From the NCBI GenBank assembly GCA_037954235.1, contig JBBMOA010000015.1, forward strand, positions 22,796,069 through 22,860,068: 64,000 nt of DNA, given 5' to 3'. This DNA is from Aulostomus chinensis. Taxonomy: Eukaryota > Chordata > Actinopteri > Syngnathiformes > Aulostomidae. Position numbers and translations under genes: made by a program. The number at the start of each line of letters is the position of its first letter. Positions within the stretch are counted from its first letter, which is position 1. Shown in pieces: positions 55,498 to 64,000 of the stretch. The notes under the pieces were generated by a model. That model was not told where the DNA came from. It saw only the letters and a list, made by a program, of their open reading frames with translations, and searched no databases.

Positions 55498-58010
55498 GTC
55501 CGAGTTCAATCTCACTTTAGTCTTTGTTTCACTCTATTCCTCTGTCTGATCCTCACAAACAAGTCAAATAAGCAATGTAACACTAAATATAAAAATAATC
55601 ATATCAGAAATGGCTTCACAGTAAGTTCTAATCTATGGGGAACATATTGAAAGTGATGAGGTATTTTCCATTTAAGAACAGCTAGGTGAGCTGTCATGAT
55701 CTGAGCGAGATCTAAAAGTGTAGCTGCTCAATCAGATGGCTTGGTCAGAACTACATGTTTTATCTTGTTCTACATTGGGCACACATCATGTAGGTGTTCA
55801 GGTCTACTGTGAGTTGTGTTGTGAAATGCTTTTAGCTATTCAAATGAATACAAAAGTCATGAATGTTGTGTTTCCCTTAGCACCCTGGACTCCCTGATGA
55901 TGGGCTGCTGCACTGACACACCCTACCTGTGATAGCTTGTTCAGGTAGGCAAATTACAATTTGTCCTGTTTGTCTTGATTAGACACATAATCGGTGGTAT
56001 TTCTAAGTGTCATTCAAGAGGACAATTTTATGTTCCTTTTCTATCAGTTTATCACCATTTGGATTGTGGTGACTTGTGAGTGCGTGCTGCGCTTAACATG
56101 TGACAGAGCTCCACTCGGACTAACTTCCTGTGTCTGACATGACGGGCAGCTGAGCAAGACGCTGGCAGCACCCAGAGAGCCACGTGATCACAAACTGAGA
56201 GAAAGAGGAGATGGCATGAGCTCTGCAGAGATACCAATGCAGTCCAGTCCACAATTCCACAGCTATCTACCTATATGAGTTTCTTAACTGTCAAAGTCAC
56301 CTAGGACACTAAGGAGAGTGTCAGAAAGAGACAGGAAGGAGGGATGAAGGGGAGACGAGAGAGCGGCGGCTGTCAGAGATTGGAGGCTATAGTGCCGCAA
56401 GTTGTCACATCCTAACCTCTGGCACTGCAGACTTCTGTCATCTCCACACTTGACAGATCCTTCGCCTTGCCTCCGGTCATCTACGCTAAATTTAGACACA
56501 AGGAGACCAATAGGGTTCCACTCGTTGTTTGCGGGATGAACTGGGTGGAGGCCATACAGTGCATGTCAGGTAAGGAGGGGGCTACTGGCTCCAACTGATG
56601 TCACACAGGACAAATGTGCTAAAATGGGGTGTGAAACTAAACGCAATTGGGTTAAGGAAACAAAGCCAAGAAGAGAGCTGCAGAGTGACTGTCCCACCCA
56701 GAGGACACAAGTGCCTCATCTCCTTATTATCCTCATGGTGCATAAATCCTACAACAATCATTCCTTCCAATGAAAGCTGTTCATGTTCATCTGTCTCATT
56801 TGGCTGTTTTCAAAGTGAATGGTGAACATTCTGCAGTGAATGTTCATGCATGATACTATATTACCTTCATTTTCAAGGTCATAAGAGCAGGCAGTTGTAA
56901 AATGATGATAGCGTTCAGCCCAGCATGCCTACGAAGTGCTTTACCTTCAGCTTGAGCTCACCCTTAGTGTTGACATAAAATACCACTATCAGCCCCGCCT
57001 CACCCATGCAGTTAGCTGCTCAATGTGTGGAGCACTGGGCTTCATTTTCATTACAATCTCAAACCCATTTTAGATGACTCTGGTCATTAGCACACAAAGT
57101 GAGCAGAGCCATGAGAGAGAACAATCTCCAATCATCCCATGGACAAGTGGACTAATTGTGATGTCACAGTTGGGCACTGTCACAAAACCAGATAGTGCAG
57201 CCAGCACAATGACAACTATTCAAACTAGATCACCTAATCCAAGATTACAGCAGGTCTTTCATTTTGTTCAGGAGCACTCTCACGAGATATACAGTAAGAC
57301 AGAAGAGCACAGTGTTGCGGGAGAGGGTTGTGTTACATACAGAAAAGCTGCTTTGACAGCTCCTGCAGTGATTTACTTGGAAATAAAAGTGCATGCTGTG
57401 GTTCAGACCATACAGCTCTTAAGTGTCACTGCTCAGGTGGTTTTGAAGGTTCGGACACACATGCAACTGATCCAAGGTGGGATGCTGATTATTAGAAGAA
57501 CATGCCTTTGTTGTGAGGTCGCGGCGGAGCTTCACATGGCAGAGGTGACATATTCTTAGAGGTCCATCAAACACACTTTAGCGGCAGCTGTGTTTATGAA
57601 CAGGACTTGAATTGTAGTAAACATGCCCTTCAACAGAGTGGATCTATTCTATCTTTACACCATTAATTCCAGTTCTTCTTTCCTCACAATTTTAGAAATA
57701 CCATTCTGGTTGATATTACAGTATACAGTATCTGCTGTCAATCACATTCTTGTCATTTAACTATCCAATACTTCAATATTGCAGCTATGGTAGCTTTTAA
57801 TACCCTCTTAGTTACATGACAAAAGTCACCAACTTTCCTCCAATGTTCTAGGAAAACCTACAGTATCTGCCTTTCATATTCCATCATATTACAGTATAGA
57901 GAGTACAGTGCTATCAATAACTACATGTGCAAATTTGGGGCTGCACCATTTGTACCTTAGGTGCTTTAAAACTCCTTATGCAATTATGCAGGCTATCCTG
58001 TCCACACGGC
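55498..58010. other. About 2.5 kb without a recognised gene
   Basis: The longest frame (57074-57559, plus, 161 codons) has no recognisable domain and no splice context; it is treated as chance. The stretch lies just downstream of the candidate minus-strand first exon, so it would be intron 1. Confidence 0.45.
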
Positions 58011-58049
58011 GAGAGAGAGAGAGAGAGAGAGAGACACAGAGAGAGAGAG
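58011..58049. repeat. (GA)n microsatellite
   Basis: GA units with one CACA interruption. On the minus strand it would form a pyrimidine tract in the first intron of the candidate gene. Confidence 0.95.
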
Positions 58050-58110
58050 CACCTCTCAAAAGACTAATTCAGCATTAAATGGCAGCGGCGGAGACGAGCA
58101 TGGAACTTAC

Positions 58111-58144
58111 CGAGGAAGAGAGAAGCGAGGAGCGTCGCAAGCAT
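58111..58144 (-). CDS. Candidate first coding exon (signal peptide start)
   Basis: On the minus strand an ATG at 58144-58142 opens MLATLLASLFL, a short hydrophobic stretch like the start of a secretion signal. After 34 coding bases a consensus donor follows (CCTCG|GTAAGTTCC). The exon is in a GC-rich stretch with many CpG, unlike the AT-rich surroundings, and the purine-poor context upstream of ATG (GCAAAGATG) is acceptable for initiation. The protein cannot be named from 11 residues. No second exon was recognised to the left within the window, which would imply a long first intron. An alternative is a plus-strand 30-codon frame MELTEEERSEERRKH across the same bases; it has no supporting signals. 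Confidence 0.45.
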
Positions 58145-58440
58145 CTTTGCGTCCGGCGTGGACAAATCCCAACAGCGGAGAAGGTGTGAGGGACTGGATC
58201 GAGCCCACGGTTACTACAGAGGTACTCAGAGGAGGGCTTAAGAGGAGCGCAGGATCAGCTGTGGTCCCTTGGAAGATTCGATTATGTCCGCGGCTTCACG
58301 CAGCTCCGTCCACCCAGCAGCTGCCGGGACAAGAGGGACCTCTACAGTTGCATCGGCGAGGCAGCACCACTATGCTGTTCTGGATTGTAGTGGCCCCACA
58401 CCCCAGTCTCCCCCTGCCCCTCCCAATACCACATGGTGCC
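58145..58440 (-). promoter_or_regulatory. GC-rich island, putative promoter/5' UTR
   Basis: The stretch is clearly richer in G+C and CpG than its neighbours, for example GTCCGGCGTGGAC, TCCGCGGCTTCACGCAG and GCATCGGCGAGGC. It lies immediately 5' of the candidate minus-strand start codon. No TATA box was found at a convincing distance. It may combine 5' UTR and a CpG-type promoter. Confidence 0.4.
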
Positions 58441-59285
58441 AATACAAACACAAACACATGAGACATACATACGAGAGGCTGATCTAGAACATCTGCTGTA
58501 ACTCACGTATACGAAGTTAACAAAAATGAAATATCATATGTAGTTATCTGATACTTGAACGTAAATAGAGAGCATGTTGAATGTAATTTACCACATTGTT
58601 ACTGTAATGATCAAATCCCCCCCCCCCCTTAATGGTTATGCATTACAGTCGCCAGACAACCTTTTTATGTTGAAAATAATAATTAAACCTGTTAGCTTTG
58701 TAATTTCATTAAACAGTGATCTAGTTCATTTGAATTTAATTGCATTTGCAAAGAAAATCCCTGCCACATTGTGTGAATTCGTTTCTCTCCTGCTTGACTG
58801 TACCTGCACTGGTGACTGGTCAGTATTTGTGCACTAGTGTTGTATTATTCTCAAAGAATTTGCGCAACAAGATCAAATTGTTTGGATGAACAAATGGGGA
58901 ATCACTTACTGAAACAAGTTGTTTCAGTTCAACTGTGCTCTCACTTGCAACTGAGGCAGCGACCACTGTACTGCCACTGAATGTGATTCATTCCCTGTGA
59001 ATGAAAGACAAATAACTCACAGGATTACGCCCTGAGTGAGTGTATCATTGTGTTTCCCCCAAGGTAACAGCCGGCTAGCTACAGCTACCAAGTTCTTATA
59101 CTGTTTCGGAAGGTACAACCTAAAATGATGTTGTATTAAAACATACATTTTCTATCTATTTTTCTATTAAACACATAAAGATGCAAAAATGTGCAGAAGC
59201 AAAATACATAATAAATCCTACGCTCCCAAATGTAAGAATACAGAACACGTACGTTGCACAAGCTGATCGTTGGCACTCAATAGAC
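58441..59285. other. Non-coding DNA
   Basis: A 12-C run lies near 58617-58628. Nothing else was recognised. Confidence 0.45.
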
Positions 59286-59595
59286 CAGGGGTTCCCAAAC
59301 TTTTCCATGCTATGGCCCCCCAAACAGCATTCGCACCTGGCGGGGGAGTCTCTTCGCGAACCCACCAACAATGACACAAACATGTAAAGAAACAAACTTT
59401 TTGAATGATTTCCTTAATTTTATTTGCTATTCAATACTTACTGCATTTGTTTAGCATAAGACTATGACTAGCAACATGTTTTCATCACTGTATTATATAT
59501 TTCTTTTTTTTTATCTTACCTCAGATTTACTGAGGCCCCCTAGCGCCCCCTGTTGGCCCCCCAGGGGACTGCAGTCCCCACTTTGAAAACCACTG
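59286..59595. mobile_element. hAT MITE, 310 bp
   Basis: The ends are CAGGGGTTCCCAAACTTTT and the complement of AGTCCCCACTTTGAAAACCACTG. The flanks CAATAGAC (59278-59285) and GAATAGAT (59596-59603) agree at 6 of 8 bases, fitting an old 8-bp hAT duplication. Subterminal GGCCCCCC words occur near both ends. There is no reading frame, so it is non-autonomous. Confidence 0.7.
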
Positions 59596-60532
59596 GAATA
59601 GATGACAGCAAGGCAAGATTCCCCTGGTACTGAGCTCACCTACAAACATGTTTATTTATTTACTGTATCACTGGACAAGAATGAATTATTGAAACATTAC
59701 ACGCCTAGTCACTTGCTCACAGTGGAGAAACATTAATCGTAGTTTCCAGTCAGCTCACTTCATCTGTTTACTTGCTTGTTTACTTACTTACTTGTTCTCC
59801 TTTCATATGCCAGACAATTTTTTTAAGAAAGGAAATATCAGAGAGAAGGAATATTCTGTCACAATGATTCCTACCCTGAGCAGAGTATTCCATCGAGTGT
59901 CTTAAGACAACAACAATTCGAGGGATTAATGCAGATGTGATGCAGCTTGCAAAAAATTAATAGCTTGGCAAATATTAAGCACCATAAAATGTTAGTTCAA
60001 GGATAAGAAAATTACGATCATCATTATTGTGTATTTATCTGTGACAAGCCCAGTGACCAGTCACATTGTGCCTTTGGTAGGGTGGCCGGTTGGATTTGAG
60101 GTGTGGCTATTGCCAACCTGCTGGCACCAGCCGTAGTTCACTGCAGCAAACTCTAACACATGCCAACCCCATGCTGGACAACAGAGCCCTGACTAGCGGT
60201 CACAAACAGAAGCTTCTTCTCAATCAACTGCACTCCTAATCAGCCACATCAGCTGCACCACAGCAGCAGTGCCACAGCCTGTTGTTAGAACAAACTGTCC
60301 TGATCAACATAACTGTTAGGTGGCCCGAAAATGAGAGGAGTGTATAGAGACTCTCAGATGCTGTAGCTGCTTAGACCGTGCATGTGCAAAGTTTGAAGGC
60401 ACACAGCAAACCTGAGCTGTGAAAGTCACTGGTTTAATTACTTAATCTAGCTAATGAGGTTCAGCAAGTCCAAGAGCAATGCTGAAATGTAGATTTGAAA
60501 TCCTTCAAAACCAGCTGTCATCCTTGACATTC

Positions 60533-61098
60533 TGTCATGGTCTCATAAGGGCTGTGTCTGTTTTGTAATGGACTGCTAATGGTGGAGTCTTTAGTTTGTA
60601 TTCCAACAGTTTAGTTTGGTAGTTCAACTGTTTCTTTTTCTCTAGTGTTTCTTGTTTGTGTTCCTACCTGTGTTTTACTTAACTAGTGTTCAGTTCCTGT
60701 TTTATTTTGGCAGCTCCTCTGTCCTATGTCCTTGTGGACTTGTCACTTCCTATCTTTGTCTATTTCCTGCCTTTTTTGAGTGCTCTACCTGGGTCTTGTT
60801 TTGTAATCAGTTACAACCCTGTTCCCATTGTTTCTGCCCCACCAGCTCCTTCCCCGCCCGTTACTTGTTCAGTCAGTTGAGTGTATTTAAGTTTGGTTGT
60901 CCAAGTCAGTTTCTTCCAGGTCCTCATGTCATGTCATTATGTCTTGCCATTATGTCATTACCTTGCCTGTTTGTTTCCCAGTGCCTTTTTGGGGATTTTG
61001 ACTTACTTTCTCAGTCGAGCTTTTGTTTTGTTAATTAAATCAAAACTTGCATCAAGACAGGCATGCCCTCCATTCTCTGCATTTGGATCTTGCCATAA
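60533..61098 (+). mobile_element. Solo-LTR-like repeat
   Basis: It begins TGTCATGGTCTC, is rich in TGTTTCC and CCTGTTTTATTTTGG words, has a TATA-like GTGTATTTAAG near 60881, an AATTAAATCAAAAC near 61032 as polyadenylation region, and ends TCTGCATTTGGATCTTGCCA. This order resembles LTRs of fish Ty3/gypsy-like elements as I remember them. The pyrimidine-rich strand gives chance open frames (60652-61038). No target duplication was confirmed. Confidence 0.4.
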
Positions 61099-61503
61099 CC
61101 ACCACCTACACAACATATTCAGCAAGTAAACTGAATGTCAAGATTTATAAACAGTGTCTTGCATGTTTGTCAAAGCAACAGAACTTCAGGAGCCAGGGAC
61201 CATCATGAGCTGAATAATGAACTGTTCAGATGTGTGTCAGTGCAGTGTAGTGGCCCTCCAGTCAAACACTGAACGAGATATTGAACGGATCTTTTGAACA
61301 AATCTGTTATTAATGAACAGATTCTAGTGCTTGGGACACTGAAAATAATGGTTTTTTTTCCCATCACTTTAGTGAATATTCGGAGCTCGTGTTTTGACAT
61401 AGAAAAAGAGGATATAAAATACATATGTACTGTAGGCTGATAGAAATCTGAAAAAAAGGCTAATGAAAATGATTTTTCCTATCTGCAAAATCTATCAAAT
61501 CCA

Positions 61504-61891
61504 TCCATCCATCCATTTTCTTCCTCTTATCCTGTAAAGGAGGGGGGGGGGGGTTGGAGCCTATCCCAGCAGCCTTCAGGAGAGAAGTGGTGTTCACCCT
61601 GGACGGGTCACCAGTCCATCGCAGGGCCAACACATATAGACAGACCACCATTCACACTCACAGCGACACCTATAATCAATTTATTAGCCATTTCCCCAAT
61701 CAATTAGCCAACTCCCCATTTGCATGTTTTTGGACTGTGGGAGGAAGCCGTAGTGCCTGGAGAGAACCCACGCAGGCACAGGGAGAACAAGCAAACTCCA
61801 CACAGAAAGACCCCGTGCTTGAGCCTGGAATCAAAACCGGAACCTTCTTGCTGTGAGGCGACAGTGCTAACCACTGCACCACCGTGCCACT
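61504..61891 (-). mobile_element. V-SINE copy, full length
   Basis: Tail CATCCATCCATTTTCTTCCT, a G run at 61543-61552, GGAGCCTATCCCAGCAGCCT, CAGGGCCAACACATATAGAC, TTTTTGGACTGTGGGAGGAA and the head complement CTTGCTGTGAGGCGACAGTG are all present. A clear target duplication is not seen. Confidence 0.85.
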
Positions 61892-64000
61892 GTCAATCAA
61901 GTCATCAATGAAAAGTCATTTTATATGTCACACATTAAATGGAACTCCAAGTCCCGAAAACGTGGTGATTAAAAAAAAACACGGTGGCCTAAAATCTCAA
62001 ATTCAAAGGCATTATTTCATTCTCTGTAAATCACATACAAGAAGACATGCACATTCCTAAAAATCTCTGATAAGGTGTTGGGGAGTGGTAGTAGGCAGTG
62101 ATGTTTGAAGCCATCAGCTCTTCCACAGATGTGTTTACATGGCATGACATACACACTTCCATACACATTCCAAGAATTCCACATCTTGGAGGAGGCTTGA
62201 ACTGTAGCTCACTGTGTGGAGTGTCGTCTATGGTTTTTAAAAGTCTGTTTGTCTTCATCCATATCTAGTGTAAGCACTGTGGTTTTTATGTTTCAACATT
62301 TTGGCAAATGCTGTAATTAATGTAAGGAGGCAAAAACTACACAACTACTGAACTACTTTTTTCCAATAGTGCAGTGTAAAAAACATATCCATTTAAGTAA
62401 AATTACAGTATCAGAAATTCATTGTCTATTTTGCATATTTTTCTTTCACAACCTAGCAATCGAACACTACAACAATAAATTAAACTAAAACACAAATGAA
62501 TTTATTGACAGCATAATTTGACCATTTGTATGTTAACCTGTTGAATTACATGAACTGGGAAGCTGACGATGAGCTAATGTTAGTTCTGTGTTGTTGAAAA
62601 TAAAAGCTTTGTGTGGCAAAGCCATTTATTATGTTCTTCCTTTGAATCAGGTTATTTTTACGGACCATTCTTCTTTATTTTTCCCAATTTTATTTGGAGT
62701 TAAGTGTTGATTGCTTCTAAAGTTGCTAATTAACATTATATCAGTGTTGCATACAAGAGTATAAATTGTTTTGACCCTGGGTCACAAGTTCGGTGTAAGC
62801 TGTTGTTTGTATTTCCTCTTTCGTATGCATGTGCTTGGCTGTGTGTGCAGTACGTGAGTTTTAGCAGGTAGAGCTCCATCTGGCACCAAGTCACTGGTCA
62901 AACGAGAAGCCTGTCGGTTATAGCTGCACGTGTGTGGACCTATGATGAAGCAGAGCATTTGCAGAGTGAGTGAAATGTGTGTTTTCTGTGGGTAAAAGCC
63001 TGTGGATTACAGCGAGTATTGTTTGATGGTTTGAATTCAGCAGTTAGAAGGACTAAAAATCCCATTTATTAGTGCACCCGTTTTCTCTTGTTTTAAGTAG
63101 GAGCCCAGCTAAGCTCCATGTCATTAGTTTGTCAATATTTATGCCAGGGAAGTTCAGGTCCTACAGATTTTGCTTATTGTTTCAAAAATTAAAAACTGCT
63201 GTTTTGAACCTCAAGAATTTGTGCTGGCATTGTTTGAATGTGTGAATTTATTTCATATCAAGGTTTACCTTTGACCCTGAACAAAACAGCAGTCAAGGCT
63301 ATGACAAATTCCGGTTCCAAATATGCCATGATGTCATACATTTTGTGTTTTAACATTCTAGTGTTCTAAGATCTGTGAATTACGTTATCATCCTCATACT
63401 GACTCACTGTCCATTGCTTATTAGAGAGGACTGACTTAATTTTGAACTTCTTGGTCCCAACCTTATAGCTTGACATTCTGCAAAACCCTGGAGTCATTTG
63501 AATGACCTTTTTAAAAATTCTCACTCTCTGCATTTCTGTTTTGTTCAGGTCAGAGGTGTTAGTGTCTCAAGACATTGGAGGCTTCATCTGCCCCAGAAAT
63601 CTGAGTTAAAAGAATATAAGATGTGCTCTACCTAAAGTTTCAGTCATGAAATCAAAGTCTGACGTCTCTTGAATTATCTTCAGGAGTGTTATGCACAAAG
63701 GGCAAAAGGCAGTCGGACAAACAAGCTATTCAATATTCATTCTACTCTAACAATGCAGCGTACTCACGAGATTATTTTGATAATCTGCCTGTGAAAATAA
63801 TTGTTTTGTGTCTTTGCTTATCTGCAAAAAAAAAACAATCAAAATTCTGAAAAAAAAGTTATTGGAATTGGCTCAATTGCATGACACGTAATCTATAAAA
63901 TATTCCAAAAATCAAAATGGAGCATATTTATTATTCACATATGTGCAAGAGTAAATAAAACCTTGTGTTGAAAGCTTTTCATGCCATACCATTCTTGGTG
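61892..64000. other. About 2.1 kb without a recognised gene
   Basis: AT-rich DNA with no repeat family or coding domain that I recognise on either strand. Confidence 0.5.

Noticed and set aside
57074..57559. 161-codon open frame on the plus strand
   Set aside because: No recognisable domain, no splice signals and ordinary composition; likely chance.
58101..58190. Plus-strand 30-codon frame starting MELTEEERSEERRKH
   Set aside because: Short, no splice or domain support; the minus-strand signal-peptide start with GTAAGT donor is more plausible.
60652..61038. 128-codon hydrophobic open frame
   Set aside because: A pyrimidine-rich LTR-like repeat gives Phe/Leu/Ser/Cys-rich chance translation.

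Overview
The window looks like teleost (probably percomorph) nuclear DNA. It is AT-rich, has almost no long open reading frames, is full of CA/GT, GA and GGAT microsatellites, and carries repeat families typical of fish: tRNA-derived V-SINE copies with GGAT tails, L2-clade and L1 LINEs, hAT, piggyBac and Harbinger relics, and a BEL/Pao remnant. Family names come from recalled motifs and translated similarity; no search was run. No tRNA, rRNA or CRISPR structure was seen.

Layout. 1-7.4 kb: non-coding, with a LINE 3' tail, microsatellites and one V-SINE. 7.5-9.2 kb: a decayed C2H2-like zinc-finger exon followed by the C-terminal exon of a second protein family. 9.7-11.4 kb: BEL/Pao pol fragments and a fold-back element. 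11.4-16.35 kb: a nearly full-length but dead L1 on the minus strand, bracketed by a short target duplication. 17.8-19 kb: a piggyBac relic. 20-38 kb: mostly unannotated DNA with SINEs and LINE pieces. 38-39.5 kb: inverted LINE fragments.

40.1-49.3 kb is the most interesting part. Two multi-exon pseudogenes face away from each other. The minus-strand one (family A) has C2H2-like finger residues and conserved blocks such as NPKYRSKLAGIRLL and AYSKCRHCECSF. The plus-strand one (family B) has blocks such as LLDLEFQARHAFIDSDVTKQ and LTYPKCIATLLSVLQ. Good splice sites and matching phases show that both were once intron-containing genes. Relatives of both recur at 7.6-9.2 kb, and one of A at 37.7 kb. 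I remember both as large, poorly characterised multicopy teleost families, possibly from a two-gene DNA transposon; that origin is inference. The A pseudogene was later hit by a hAT element (8-bp duplication) and by a V-SINE, itself split by an L2 LINE.

49.4-64 kb: Harbinger and L2 pieces, a 28-bp x 14 minisatellite in perfect register, a hAT N-terminal fragment with a BED finger, a hAT MITE, a solo-LTR-like repeat and a last V-SINE. A GC-rich island near 58.1-58.4 kb holds a plausible first coding exon (signal-peptide start plus consensus splice donor) on the minus strand. If real, much of the window to its left could be the first intron of that unidentified host gene.
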